A stretch of 32,562 nt of DNA. Origin: Gammaproteobacteria bacterium (lineage in GTDB: Bacteria; Pseudomonadota; Gammaproteobacteria; Steroidobacterales; Steroidobacteraceae). Below, one piece after another: positions 15,338-23,833 of this stretch. The position numbers were made by a program, and so were the translations under genes. Within the stretch, counting starts at the first letter, position 1; the number at the start of each line of letters is the position of its first letter. Under the pieces are notes generated by a model. That model was given only the letters and a program-made list of their open reading frames with translations, had not been told where the DNA came from and ran no database searches. The stretch covers positions 1-32,562 of the forward strand of contig JAQGOG010000032.1 in the NCBI GenBank assembly GCA_028293765.1, read 5' to 3'.

Positions 15338-15467
15338 ATATGCCCAGACTATTCGCTGCGATCACTCAGCGCGGCGTCACTCTTCCCAACACGGTCGTGG
15401 TATCGCAACGGGACCACAACTTGCGACGTTAGCGCGCTGCGTCGACCGTCCAACCAGGAGTAGAACC

Positions 15468-16214
15468 ATGCCCGCGAGCCGTGAAGGCACCGCCGTACCC
15501 AACGTTACGTTCAAGGTCCTGCAGAACGGCCAGCTCACGAACGTCAGCTCGGATGAGATTTTCAAAGGGCGCCGGGTCTGTCTGTTTGCGCTGCCGGGCG
15601 CCTACACTCCTACGTGTTCGACAGGGCACGTGCCGCGTTTCGTCGAGCTCGCCCCGGAGCTGCACAAGCACGGCGTGGATGAGATCGTCTGCCTGTCGGT
15701 GAACGATCCGTTCGTAATGGCTGCGTGGCAGCGGGAGCAGAATGCGGGCGAGCTGACGTTCCTGGCGGATGCCGCCGGCACGTTCACTTCCGGAATGGGA
15801 ATGCTGGTCGACAAGAGCGAGGCGGGCCTGGGCAAACGTTCCTGGCGTTACTCGATGCTCGTAAATGATGGCCGCATCGAAAAGATGTTCGTCGAGCCGG
15901 ACAAGCCTGGCGATCCGTTCGAGGTGTCCGATGCAGACACGACGCTCACGTTCCTCGATCCATCGCGACACTTCGGCTCCGTGACGATGTTTGCGCGGCA
16001 CGGCTGTCCGTTTTGCGCGCGTGCGCACAAGCTGTTGGAAGACCGGGGCATACCGCACGAGCGAATCTATCTGGGCGAAGGCATCACGATGAGCTCAGTG
16101 CGCGCCGCGACCGGCGCTGCGAAAGTGCCGCAGGTGTTCATCGGGGGAAACTTGATCGGCGGCGCGGACGCGCTGCAGGAATTTATCGACAAGCTGCCTG
16201 CTGAGAAGGTGTAA
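15468..16214 (+). CDS. Peroxiredoxin-glutaredoxin fusion (hybrid Prx5/Grx)
   Basis: 248 residues. The N-terminal Prx5-type domain carries peroxidatic Cys50 in PGAYTPTCSTGH. A linker ends near 165, and a C-terminal glutaredoxin domain follows with CPFC (Cys180/Cys183) and the glutathione-site phrase KVPQVFIGG. Such hybrids reduce hydroperoxides with glutathione directly, needing no separate glutaredoxin. CAGGAG lies a few bases before the ATG. It follows the TetR gene by 130 bases and faces an OsmC gene, making a small peroxide-defence neighbourhood. It is cytosolic. No OxyR site was recognised upstream. Confidence 0.95.
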   Translation: MPASREGTAVPNVTFKVLQNGQLTNVSSDEIFKGRRVCLFALPGAYTPTCSTGHVPRFVELAPELHKHGVDEIVCLSVNDPFVMAAWQREQNAGELTFLADAAGTFTSGMGMLVDKSEAGLGKRSWRYSMLVNDGRIEKMFVEPDKPGDPFEVSDADTTLTFLDPSRHFGSVTMFARHGCPFCARAHKLLEDRGIPHERIYLGEGITMSSVRAATGAAKVPQVFIGGNLIGGADALQEFIDKLPAEKV

Positions 16215-16348
16215 CCCCCAGGCGGCGACTTCAGCGCATGACTGTTCGCCAGCCACGAGCCGCCGCCGATAGAAGCCGCGACCTGCGGCCGATCGGCACT
16301 GTCACCGTCTCGTCTCGTCGAGGAGCGCGCTCGACAGTCAGGCTCTTC

Positions 16349-16372
16349 CAGCGCTCGCTCTTGCGAGCGCTG
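16349..16372. terminator. Bidirectional hairpin between convergent peroxide genes
   Basis: A perfect 10-bp stem, CAGCGCTCGC/GCGAGCGCTG, closes on a TCTT tetraloop between the stops of the Prx-Grx fusion and OsmC. It is placed to end both transcripts. There is no T-run on either side, so it is either a weak intrinsic terminator or a 3'-end stabiliser. Confidence 0.5.
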
Positions 16373-16402
16373 CTCGAGACCGCGATCAATCCGCCGGATG
16401 CG

Positions 16403-16834
16403 TCAGGGCAGCAGCGTGGCGTCGAGAGTAATTTCGGCCTTGAGAAGCTTCGAGACCGGGCAACCCACTTTGGCCATACCGACCAGCTTGTCGAACGTGG
16501 CCTGGTCCGCGCCCGGAATCTTCGCCTTCAGGGTGAGGTGCGAGGCTGTGATTGCGAAGCCGCCTTCCACCTGCTCGAGCGCGACCTCCGCGGAGGTTTC
16601 CATCTGTTCGGCCACGAGCTTGGCCTCACCCAGGATGAGGGAGAGCGCCATCGTGAAGCAGCTTGCGTGGGCCGCACCGATCAATTCCTCCGGATTGCTG
16701 CCGCGCTTGCCTTCGAAGCGGCTTGCGAAGCCGTAGGGGTAGGCCTGCAGAGCTCCGCTCTCGGTGGAGATGCTGCCAACGCCATCCTTGAGTCCGCCTT
16801 TCCACGTGGCTGAGCCGCGTCGCTTGATTTTCAT
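16403..16834 (-). CDS. osmC: OsmC-family peroxidase
   Basis: 143 residues, the usual length for OsmC. The two reactive cysteines fall at 59 (HASCFTMALS) and 125 (KVGCPVSKL), the same numbering as E. coli OsmC. SNPEELIGAAHASC is the family hallmark. OsmC dimers reduce organic hydroperoxides with lipoylated proteins or other thiols. GAGGAG precedes the ATG by about 7 bases. It lies 69 bases downstream of the antiporter on the same strand and may share the monooxygenase-antiporter transcript. It converges on the Prx-Grx fusion. Confidence 0.93.
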   Translation of the reverse strand: MKIKRRGSATWKGGLKDGVGSISTESGALQAYPYGFASRFEGKRGSNPEELIGAAHASCFTMALSLILGEAKLVAEQMETSAEVALEQVEGGFAITASHLTLKAKIPGADQATFDKLVGMAKVGCPVSKLLKAEITLDATLLP

Positions 16835-16903
16835 TGCCGATTCTCCTCGCTTGAACTGTGATTTGCCGCGCTAGCCTATGGTACGGACCTTCAGGCAAAC
16901 GGG

Positions 16904-18184
16904 CTACGCTTCGACGCCCTTGGGAATCACATGACCCGTACGCGGCAGTAGCACTCTCAACAACGGCCCGGTCATGACCGTCGTGACGACTGCCATGATC
17001 ACGAGCATGGTGAACACCTTCTGTGGAATGAAGCCGAGATCGAAGCCGATGTTGAGAACGATGAGCTCCATGAGCCCGCGGGTGTTCATCAAAGTTCCCA
17101 ATACCCAGGACTGCTGGCGGTCGAAACCCGAGAGGCGGCTCGCGATGTACACGGGGATGATCTTGCCCACGGTTGCGGCGCTCACCACGATTACGAGCCA
17201 TTGCAGATCTGTCAGAGTTGCCAGGCCCAGCACGTTCGCGCGCAGGCCGGTGAATGTGAAGAACACCGGCAGAAAGAACACCATCACGAAGCGGCCGACC
17301 TGCCGTTGCCAGGCGGTCACGAACCCGGCGTGACGATGGAACAGCAGACCTGCCGCGAAGCCGCCGAAGATCGCAAAAATGCCGAGTTTGTAGGTGCAGA
17401 TGCTCAGCGCCAGCATCACGCAGAGGACCGCGGCCATCAAATTGGGAGGGATATCGCCTTCCCGTAACGGATTGCCTGCGACGAGCCGATCCACCAGGGG
17501 CCGCAGCACAAACCACAGGGCGCCGAGAAACAGTAGCAGGCCGCCTATCTGCCAGGCCATGTGAGTGCCTGAGAACTGTGCGGACGCATAAGCGGACACT
17601 CCCGCCAACAGCACCCAGCCAGTCACGTCATTAACCGCCGCGGCGGAGATGGCGACGACGCCCACGTCAGTACGCGTCAACCCGAATTCACGCAGGATGC
17701 GTCCGAGAACCGGCACCGCGGTGATCGCAAGGCCGACACCGCAAAAAAGGCTGTACACGAGGGGATCGATGCCGGGCGCCAGCACCGGGGCCGACCAATG
17801 TCCGATCGCCAGACCCAGACAGAACGGTACCCCGATCGAGGCCAGCGTGACACCTAGCACCCCGCCGGCGTTGCGACGGCTCTTCAGGTGGGTGAACTCG
17901 AAGTCCATCCCGATCTGAAACATGAGGAGAATGAGGCCGATCTGGCTCATGATCACGATCGGCGCCGAGGCCTTGTCCCCGAAAACGGCGTGCGAGAATT
18001 GCGGGAAAAAGTGGCCGACGAGCGACGGCCCGAGGAGCAGACCCGCGATGATTTCGCCGATGACGCCCGGCTGGCCGAACTTGCGCAGCACGGTGTTCAT
18101 GAGCCGTGCCGCGCCGATCATCACGATCAGCTGCACTATGATCGAAAACAGCAGATCTTCGGTCTGGTGAACGGAGGCAGTCAT
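16904..18184 (-). CDS. CPA2-family cation/proton antiporter
   Basis: 426 residues with about 12 hydrophobic helices and no C-terminal TrkA-N/RCK domain. Conserved stretches are FGQPGVIGEIIAGLLLGPS near 36-54, GLAITAVPVLGRIL (151-164) and the ion-site pair Asn185-Asp186 in AAVNDVTGW. The ND pair is the mark of electrogenic Na+/H+ type members of the NhaA/NapA/CPA2 superfamily. The length and lack of a regulatory tail resemble GerN/NapA-like antiporters. It starts 18 bases after the FAD monooxygenase stop, so the two are co-transcribed. The ion is inferred. Confidence 0.9.
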   Translation of the reverse strand: MTASVHQTEDLLFSIIVQLIVMIGAARLMNTVLRKFGQPGVIGEIIAGLLLGPSLVGHFFPQFSHAVFGDKASAPIVIMSQIGLILLMFQIGMDFEFTHLKSRRNAGGVLGVTLASIGVPFCLGLAIGHWSAPVLAPGIDPLVYSLFCGVGLAITAVPVLGRILREFGLTRTDVGVVAISAAAVNDVTGWVLLAGVSAYASAQFSGTHMAWQIGGLLLFLGALWFVLRPLVDRLVAGNPLREGDIPPNLMAAVLCVMLALSICTYKLGIFAIFGGFAAGLLFHRHAGFVTAWQRQVGRFVMVFFLPVFFTFTGLRANVLGLATLTDLQWLVIVVSAATVGKIIPVYIASRLSGFDRQQSWVLGTLMNTRGLMELIVLNIGFDLGFIPQKVFTMLVIMAVVTTVMTGPLLRVLLPRTGHVIPKGVEA

Positions 18185-18202
18185 TGTCGGGCTCGCCAGC
18201 GA

Positions 18203-19456
18203 TTATGCAGCAGGGCGCACAGGTTGCACGTGCTCGAGTCGAAAGCCCAGCCCGACGACGCGCGCCGCGAGGCTCCTCAGCCATGCTGAATGAGTCATCA
18301 GCCGCAACGCAAGCGGGGGCCGCATGACCTCGTGGTTGCCCGTGAGCACCGGTGTCAGTATGGAATCCTGAGCCTTGACCTGGAACGCCTGGGTCATCTT
18401 CGCGGGCCAGGCGCGCCGACGCTGGACGGCGGGGAGGTCGGCGTCGGCCAAGCGCCGGCTGCGAAGTTTTTCACCGAGGAGGTTCGACGTCGCGATCGCG
18501 TCCTGGATGGCCAGATTGATGCCTACGCCTCCAACGGGTGACATGGCATGCGCGGCATCGCCTATGCAAAGCAGGCCCGGCGCGCTCCAGCGTTTGAGCC
18601 GGTTGATGGCCACAGTTAGCAGCTTCACGTCGTCCCAGCTCTTTACGTCGGAGAGGTGCGGCTTCAGGCTGGGTGCCGTGCGGCCTACGTCGTCAAGAAA
18701 TGCGCTCAGCCCTCGTGCCTTTACCGACTCCGCGGCCCCCTTGCGGATGACGCATGCGCACTGCCAGTAGTCGCCGCGATCAAGAGTAATGAGGACCTTG
18801 CCGGGCGTTATGTGAGTAAAGGCCCGGTCGAGGGCGGCTGCTTCTCGCCTGACGCGGAACCAGAGGACATCGATCGGCGCACCGATATCCTCTAGCTCGA
18901 GCCCGGCCTGCTGCCGTACGGTGGAATGACGTCCGTCCGCTCCGATGGTCAGGGTCGCACGGATCTCAGCGGGCCCGTGCAGTGTATTCGCGCGAACACC
19001 AGTTACCCGGCCGTTCGTTCTCAGCACGTCGGTCACTTCCGCGCACATCATGACCGTCAGATCGGGCAAGCCGCGTCCTTCCACCGCGAGGAAATTCAGG
19101 AAATCCCATTGCGGCATGAGGACAATATAGGGACAGCGCGTCCGCAGCCGGTGGAAGTCGGCTACCTTGATCCTATAGGCTCCGAACCAGCCTTCGATGT
19201 GGTCGAGCTTCTGATGGGGAAGTTTCAGGAATCGGTCGAGGAGGCCGAGCTCGTCCATAATGGCCAATGTAGACGGGTGGATGGTGTCACCGCGGAAATC
19301 TCGCAGGAAATCGCGGTGCTTCTCCAGCACCACCGTGGGAACGCCCGCGCGCGCGAGCAGAAACCCGAGCATCATGCCTGCCGGCCCGCCGCCGGCAATG
19401 CAGCACTGCGTCTGCCTCGAGCGAGCGTCGTTTGCCGGGCTGTCCATCATCGCCAT
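18203..19456 (-). CDS. FAD-dependent monooxygenase (UbiH/PHBH type)
   Basis: About 417 residues, a group A flavin monooxygenase. The FAD motif CCIAGGGPAGMMLGFLLARAG is near 18-38, followed by VVLEKH for the ribose contact. The second FAD motif CIGDAAHAMSPVGGVGINLAIQ is near 300, and a DG-type stretch TIGADGRHSTVR lies between. Members hydroxylate aromatic rings or quinone precursors using NAD(P)H and O2. The frame opens at a TTG (19480); the ATG at 19456 is more likely. It is co-directional with the antiporter and divergent from the ABC importer. No coq/ubi genes are adjacent, so the substrate is not known; a phenolic compound is the family expectation. Confidence 0.88.
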   Translation of the reverse strand: MAMMDSPANDARSRQTQCCIAGGGPAGMMLGFLLARAGVPTVVLEKHRDFLRDFRGDTIHPSTLAIMDELGLLDRFLKLPHQKLDHIEGWFGAYRIKVADFHRLRTRCPYIVLMPQWDFLNFLAVEGRGLPDLTVMMCAEVTDVLRTNGRVTGVRANTLHGPAEIRATLTIGADGRHSTVRQQAGLELEDIGAPIDVLWFRVRREAAALDRAFTHITPGKVLITLDRGDYWQCACVIRKGAAESVKARGLSAFLDDVGRTAPSLKPHLSDVKSWDDVKLLTVAINRLKRWSAPGLLCIGDAAHAMSPVGGVGINLAIQDAIATSNLLGEKLRSRRLADADLPAVQRRRAWPAKMTQAFQVKAQDSILTPVLTGNHEVMRPPLALRLMTHSAWLRSLAARVVGLGFRLEHVQPVRPAA

Positions 19457-19583
19457 CTTCTTATCAGGCGCGGCTGTCAACCCGCAAGGGGCGATGTTAG
19501 GGAGGGGTGCCCGGCACGGGTTGTCTTCAGGCGGCGGAGCTTGGCCTGAACGGACAAGCAGCCGCTGCGGCTCTCAAAGCCGG

Positions 19584-19589
19584 TACAAT
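19584..19589 (+). promoter_or_regulatory. Candidate -10 box for a near-leaderless ABC transcript
   Basis: TACAAT lies 12 bases before the ATG at 19601, and that ATG has no Shine-Dalgarno sequence. If this is the -10, transcription would start about five bases before the start codon. No good -35 is visible, so this is only suggestive. Confidence 0.3.
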
Positions 19590-19600
19590 CCATCACAACC

Positions 19601-20377
19601 ATGATTTCCTTTCAGCACGTTTCGAAGTCGTTTGACGGAGGCCGGGATTTCGCCGTGCGCGACGTCACTTTCAGCGTTGCGCCCAAGGCGTTCGTGGTGC
19701 TCGTGGGGGACTCGGGATCGGGTAAGACGACGCTCCTGAAGATGATCAACAGGCTCATCGAGCCGGACCAGGGCGCCGTCAGCGTGGCGGGCGAGCCGGT
19801 GCAGTCGGTTGCGGCGTTCAGCCTGCGCAGGCGGATCGGTTATGTGTTCCAGGGCATCGGGCTGTTCCCGCATATGAGCGTTGCGGAAAACATCGGGATC
19901 ACGCCGTTACTGCTGGGCTGGCCGAAGCCCGAGATTGCGGCGCGCGCCGCGGAGTTGATCGACCTCGTGGAATTGCCGCGCAGTTATCTGACTCGCATGC
20001 CGTCTGAGCTTTCCGGGGGGCAGCAACAACGCGTTGGCGTGGCGCGCGCGCTTGCTGCGCGTCCGTCAATCATGCTGATGGATGAGCCGTTTGGCGCGCT
20101 CGATCCGGTGACACGCGACACTCTCGGATCCGAGTACCGGCGCCTCCATGAGTCGATGGAGCTCACTACTGTGATGGTCACGCACGACGTGATGGAAGCC
20201 GTCATTCTCGGGGATCGGATCATTGTCGTGCGTCAAGGTGAGATCGTTGCCGATGGAGAGCCGAATGAGCTGCTCGTCGAGCATCCGGACGCCGGTGTGC
20301 GCGCGTTGATGGATATGCCCCGTCGCCAAGCGGAACGTGTTCGCATCCTCATGCAGGAACGAACGCAGCGTGAATGA
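19601..20377 (+). CDS. ABC importer ATPase, betaine/choline/ergothioneine (OpuCA/ProV) type
   Basis: 258 residues. Walker A GDSGSGKT is at 36-43, the Q-loop at 84, the signature LSGGQQQRVGVARAL at about 137-151, Walker B with MLMDEPFGALDP near 158-169, and the switch His in MVTHDVMEA. The order and the DEPFGALDPVTR phrase match quaternary-amine importers. There is no C-terminal CBS domain pair, unlike many OpuA/ProV ATPases that sense osmotic strength through it. The fused permease/binding-protein gene overlaps its end by eight bases, so they form one operon. It supplies ATP energy on the cytosolic face. Confidence 0.93.
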   Translation: MISFQHVSKSFDGGRDFAVRDVTFSVAPKAFVVLVGDSGSGKTTLLKMINRLIEPDQGAVSVAGEPVQSVAAFSLRRRIGYVFQGIGLFPHMSVAENIGITPLLLGWPKPEIAARAAELIDLVELPRSYLTRMPSELSGGQQQRVGVARALAARPSIMLMDEPFGALDPVTRDTLGSEYRRLHESMELTTVMVTHDVMEAVILGDRIIVVRQGEIVADGEPNELLVEHPDAGVRALMDMPRRQAERVRILMQERTQRE

Positions 20378-21923
20378 ACGTTTCGCCGCGTCCGCGCGCC
20401 TGCTGCCGGACTATCTAAGCCAGCATGTCCTGCTGAGTGCGGCTGCGCTGGTTCTGGGGTTTCTCGTCAGCGTCCCCCTCGTGGTGGCGGCGAGTCACAA
20501 TGCCAGGGTCCGCTGGCCGGTACTCGGATTCGCGAGCGTCGTACAGACGGTGCCGAGCCTCGCTCTGCTCGCATTGTTCTATCCACTGCTGCTGGCTCTT
20601 TCCTCCGCTTCGAAACACGTGTTCGGTCACGGCTTCTCCGCGTTGGGTTTCCTCCCATCCCTTCTGGCTCTCACCCTGTACTCGATGCTGCCGATCCTGC
20701 GTAACGGGGTCACCGGGTTGACGACTCTCGATCCGGCCGTCATCGAAGCGGCGCGTGGCGTCGGTATGACGAACAGACAACGGCTGTTACGCATAGAGTT
20801 GCCGCTGGCCGCGCCGGTCCTGATGGCCGGAGTGCGCACCGCTGCTGTGTGGGTCATCGGGGGTGCGACCCTGTCGACACCGGTTGGTCAGACGAGTCTC
20901 GGGAACTACATCTTCTCCGGGCTGCAGGTCGAGGACTGGGTTTCGGTTCTGTTCGGATGCATCGCCGCCGTGGCTTTGGCGCTTGTGGCAGACCAGCTTC
21001 TGGGGCTGATCGAAGTGGGTGTCGCGAGGCGCCGGCCAGTCAAGATCTGGTTCGGTGTCGGGCTGTTGGTTGCTGGAGTCGCCGCCGCGGGCGCTGCCTC
21101 GCTCGCCTCGGGCAGCAGATCAAGCTACGTCATCGGCGCGAAGAACTTCGCCGAGCAGTACATCCTCGCGGCCGTCATGACGGACCGAATCAAAAAGGAG
21201 GGCTATTCCTCCACGGCGCGCGTAGACCTCGGCTCGGTCATAGCCTTCCGCGCGCTGGCGAGCAACGGAATCGACGCCTATGTCGATTATTCCGGCACCG
21301 TCTGGTCGACTGTCATGAACCGCCACGACTCGCTGCCACGGCTGCAAATGCTGGACGAGATGCGCGTTCAACTTCGCCGGGACCATGGTGTACTGCTGCT
21401 CGGAGCGCTCGGGTTCGAGAATGCTTATGCCCTTGCAATGCGGCGCGATCGTGCGGAGGCGTTAGGTATCCGGACCATTGCGGACCTTGCGCAGCATTCA
21501 CCGGATCTGCGCATCGGCGGCGACTTCGAATTCTTCGCACGCCCCGAGTGGCGGGCGCTGCGCGACCGGTATGGTTTGCGTTTTCGGCAGCAGCGGCAGT
21601 TCCAACCGACCTTCCTGTATCGGGCCGCCACGTCCGACGAGGTCGACGTGATTTCCGCGGCCTCGAGCGATGGCCGCATAAAGGCATACGACCTGGTCGT
21701 CCTGGAAGATCCGCAGCAGGTGATTCCGCCCTACGACGCGATCGTGCTCGTCTCACCGGCGCGCGCGGGCGATCCGGTATTGCGCCGGGCGCTCGAGCCG
21801 CTGGTGAGTGCGATCCCCATCGACCTGATGCGCGAAGCCAATTACATGGTGGATCGGGACACCAACCGGACGCAGCCCGGCAAGGCCGCTCAGTGGCTCG
21901 AGAGCGCGATCCACCTGAACTGA
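20370..21923 (+). CDS. Fused ABC permease and substrate-binding protein (OpuC/EgtU type)
   Basis: About 517 residues. The first 200 form a permease domain with the EAA-like loop AARGVGMTNRQRLLRIELPLAAPVLMAGVRTA. A further membrane helix near 215-235 tethers a periplasmic OpuAC-like binding domain (GAKNFAEQYILAAVMTDRIK, IDAYVDYSGTVW, YDAIVLVSP). Such fusions serve choline, glycine betaine, carnitine or ergothioneine (EgtU); the binding pocket cannot be typed by eye. The GTG at 20370 overlaps the ATPase stop, with AGGAA upstream. It ends just before a strong intrinsic terminator. An osmoprotectant or thiol-betaine uptake role is likely. Confidence 0.9.
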   Translation: MNERFAASARLLPDYLSQHVLLSAAALVLGFLVSVPLVVAASHNARVRWPVLGFASVVQTVPSLALLALFYPLLLALSSASKHVFGHGFSALGFLPSLLALTLYSMLPILRNGVTGLTTLDPAVIEAARGVGMTNRQRLLRIELPLAAPVLMAGVRTAAVWVIGGATLSTPVGQTSLGNYIFSGLQVEDWVSVLFGCIAAVALALVADQLLGLIEVGVARRRPVKIWFGVGLLVAGVAAAGAASLASGSRSSYVIGAKNFAEQYILAAVMTDRIKKEGYSSTARVDLGSVIAFRALASNGIDAYVDYSGTVWSTVMNRHDSLPRLQMLDEMRVQLRRDHGVLLLGALGFENAYALAMRRDRAEALGIRTIADLAQHSPDLRIGGDFEFFARPEWRALRDRYGLRFRQQRQFQPTFLYRAATSDEVDVISAASSDGRIKAYDLVVLEDPQQVIPPYDAIVLVSPARAGDPVLRRALEPLVSAIPIDLMREANYMVDRDTNRTQPGKAAQWLESAIHLN

Positions 21924-21964
21924 GCGCGGCTAGCCGGGCCAGCCGCGACAAAACGAGGCGTTTC

Positions 21965-21986
21965 CGGGGGCAATGCCCCGTTTTTT
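21965..21986 (+). terminator. Intrinsic terminator of the ABC operon
   Basis: GGGGC (21967-21971) pairs with GCCCC (21975-21979) around a three-base loop and is followed directly by six T. It lies about 45 bases past the permease/binding-protein stop. The T-run overlaps the stop codon of the convergent membrane protein gene. AAAACGCC/GGCGTTT flanks may give some function on the other strand as well. Confidence 0.8.
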
Positions 21987-22488
21987 AAAACGCCCTGAGC
22001 ATCGTGAAGCCGATCCAGCGCCCGCAGGCCACTACTCCAATCCACAGGAGAAGCGACAGCGCGCCGGCTAAGCGCGCGCGCAGCGGGGTGCTCGGAAGGG
22101 CGTCCCAACGCTCGATGCCGCGGCTGCCGACGAAGTGGAAAATCAACATGTTGATGCCGGCGGCGAGCATCAGAAGAAGTTTCGACTGGAAATAGAAATT
22201 ATGGCCGTAGGCGGCGGCGTTGGAAGCGAACAGCAGGCTGCCGGTCGTGGCCGCGATGGCGAACGCCAGCCAGGTCCAGGGCAGCAGTCCCGCCGTGAGC
22301 CGCGTCACGCGACTCTCCAGAGACGCCATGCACAGCAGCCGCAGATCGACGACCGCGATCGTACCGAAGACCAGTGTGATTGCCACGACGTGCAGGGATT
22401 CGATCAGCGGGAACAAGTGGGCGTTTTCCCGGATCGCCGTCGCGGGGCCCGTTGCCTCCAGCCACTGGTAAAATGAGTCCGGCGACAT
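21985..22488 (-). CDS. 4-TM membrane protein, DUF6644-like (second of a pair)
   Basis: About 167 residues with four hydrophobic helices. The first begins LFPLIESLHVVAITLVFGTIAVVDLRLL and the last is LSLLLWIGVVACGRWIGFTML. I recall these phrases from the DUF6644 group. The frame opens at 22563, but MSPDSFYQWLEATG at 22488 is a typical start and lies four bases after the upstream gene's stop, so the two are coupled. It is a clear paralogue of the preceding gene: both share a His in helix 1, (D/N)LRL at its end, FQ.K before helix 3 and LLLWIG....GRWI at the end. The function is unknown. An electron-transfer membrane anchor for the adjacent oxidoreductase is my inference. Confidence 0.75.
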   Translation of the reverse strand: MSPDSFYQWLEATGPATAIRENAHLFPLIESLHVVAITLVFGTIAVVDLRLLCMASLESRVTRLTAGLLPWTWLAFAIAATTGSLLFASNAAAYGHNFYFQSKLLLMLAAGINMLIFHFVGSRGIERWDALPSTPLRARLAGALSLLLWIGVVACGRWIGFTMLRAF

Positions 22489-22492
22489 GCAA

Positions 22493-22996
22493 CTATTTCC
22501 CTGACGCGTAGGCGATCCAGCGGCCCGCGAAAATGATGCCGATCCACAGCAGCAGCGCGGCAACAGTGAGAACCCGGCTGCTCCCGGGGGCTGCGTCGGC
22601 GCGCGTCGCCGCCGGCGCAGTGCGCGCGAGCCTGCTCTGGTAGACCAACAGGATGATCGAGACGCAGACGAGCATCGCCATCTTCAGCTGAAAGGCGGGG
22701 CTGCCCAGCGAACGCAACGGCTCGGCAGTGATGAGCAGGGAGCCCGTCACGAGAAGGACCGGCAGCGTGCACCAGATCACGCGCAGGTAGCGCGCCGACA
22801 CGCGCGCCAGCGGCTGGTCCGTGGCAAGAATTCCGAACAGCCGCAGATTGATGACGAGGGCCGAGGAGATGACAGCCCCGATCGCGAGGATGTGAATCGT
22901 CTGGACCGCCGGCACGATCCACTCAACATTCTGTAGCGTCTGGCTGAACGCAGTCTGTTGCAGCCAGGAACAAAAATCGGTCAACCACTGAGGCAT
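22493..22996 (-). CDS. 4-TM membrane protein, DUF6644-like (first of a pair)
   Basis: 167 residues, four hydrophobic helices: IVPAVQTIHILAIGAVISSALVINLRLFG, a central pair, and LTVAALLLWIGIIFAGRWIAYA at the end. The shared His in helix 1 and the GRWI ending mark it as a paralogue of the gene just downstream. It is divergent from the Tat-exported small subunit and GMC oxidoreductase, across 264 bases that should hold both promoters. No haem-binding CxxCH is present. The conserved membrane His and Arg could serve haem or quinone binding, but that is not demonstrated. Confidence 0.75.
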   Translation of the reverse strand: MPQWLTDFCSWLQQTAFSQTLQNVEWIVPAVQTIHILAIGAVISSALVINLRLFGILATDQPLARVSARYLRVIWCTLPVLLVTGSLLITAEPLRSLGSPAFQLKMAMLVCVSIILLVYQSRLARTAPAATRADAAPGSSRVLTVAALLLWIGIIFAGRWIAYASGK

Positions 22997-23147
22997 TACT
23001 GGCGCCTGCGCAAGTCGTTTGAGGACGTCCTGTCGGAAGGGGAAGGTCGCGGGTAGTGAGCGCGGATCAGTAAATCACCTTACCCACCACACGCGCAACA
23101 TACGATGCAACACCGTTGGTCCTGGAGTGCTCCGTGAGCCGGCGACG

Positions 23148-23164
23148 CCCGCAAGGCCTGCGGG
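23148..23164. repeat. Short hairpin in the divergent promoter region
   Basis: CCCGCA/TGCGGG form a 6-bp stem with a five-base loop, in the 264-base gap between the 4-TM pair and the GMC operon. I see no recognised riboswitch or operator in the rest of this gap. The hairpin could be an operator or a leader structure. Confidence 0.3.
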
Positions 23165-23260
23165 ACGGCAAATGCAGGCGCGGGATATCTTCGTGCGGTG
23201 GGCGGATAGGCCGCGACTGCGGCAGCGAGTAAAACAGTCTTACATCGTCAGGGGAGCTTC

Positions 23261-23833
23261 ATGGAAAACGTCACCAGACGCACTTTTGTAGAAACCGCGG
23301 TCAAGGGGTCGGTGCTGGCACTGACGTTCACGTTGCCGACCGGCACCTTGCTGCTGACGCCCGGGGAGGCACGCGCCAAAGAGGTGCCGTTGCGCAAGCT
23401 GAGTGCCGAAACGGCGCAGATTCTCGAAAAACTCGGCGAGACGATTCTGCCCGGTGCCACGGCGGCGGGGCTCACCCATTTCCTCGATCACCAGTTGGCT
23501 GGCGATCCGAACGACGCGCTGTTGATCGCACGGTATTTTCAGGTCGCGCTGCCGTACAGCGATTTCTATACCGCCGGCGCGAAGATGAGTGAGGCGATTG
23601 CGCAGAAGTCCGCGGGCAAGGGCATTGCAGCCATGAGCACGGCCGAGTTGCACACCCTCGTCAAATCGATGTCGGCGCCCGGTGGAGTGGTGGCAGGCTT
23701 CCCGATTTTTCTCTTCTACATGTGCCTCAGATCCGACGCCGTGGACGTCGTCTACGGAACTCCCGCAGGCTTCAAGAAGCTGAACATTCCATACATGCAA
23801 CACATCATGCCGCCGGAGCAATGGAATGGATAA
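23261..23833 (+). CDS. Tat-exported gluconate-2-dehydrogenase-subunit-3-like protein
   Basis: 190 residues. The N-terminus has a twin-arginine motif (TRRTFVE, 5-11), a hydrophobic stretch (GSVLALTFTLPTGTLLL) and an Ala-x-Ala site near EARAKE, so it should be exported folded. The rest resembles the small (gamma) subunit of gluconate 2-dehydrogenase (LSAETAQILEKLGETILPGATAAGLTHFLD). That subunit lacks a cofactor and escorts the flavoprotein through Tat. GGGGAG precedes the ATG. It overlaps the GMC gene by eight bases, confirming a complex. The canonical cytochrome c subunit is absent nearby. Confidence 0.88.
   Translation: MENVTRRTFVETAVKGSVLALTFTLPTGTLLLTPGEARAKEVPLRKLSAETAQILEKLGETILPGATAAGLTHFLDHQLAGDPNDALLIARYFQVALPYSDFYTAGAKMSEAIAQKSAGKGIAAMSTAELHTLVKSMSAPGGVVAGFPIFLFYMCLRSDAVDVVYGTPAGFKKLNIPYMQHIMPPEQWNG

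Noticed and set aside
15341..15432. Small frame of about 30 codons between tetR and the Prx-Grx gene
   Set aside because: No clear ribosome site and no recognisable sequence; it is too short to support as a gene.
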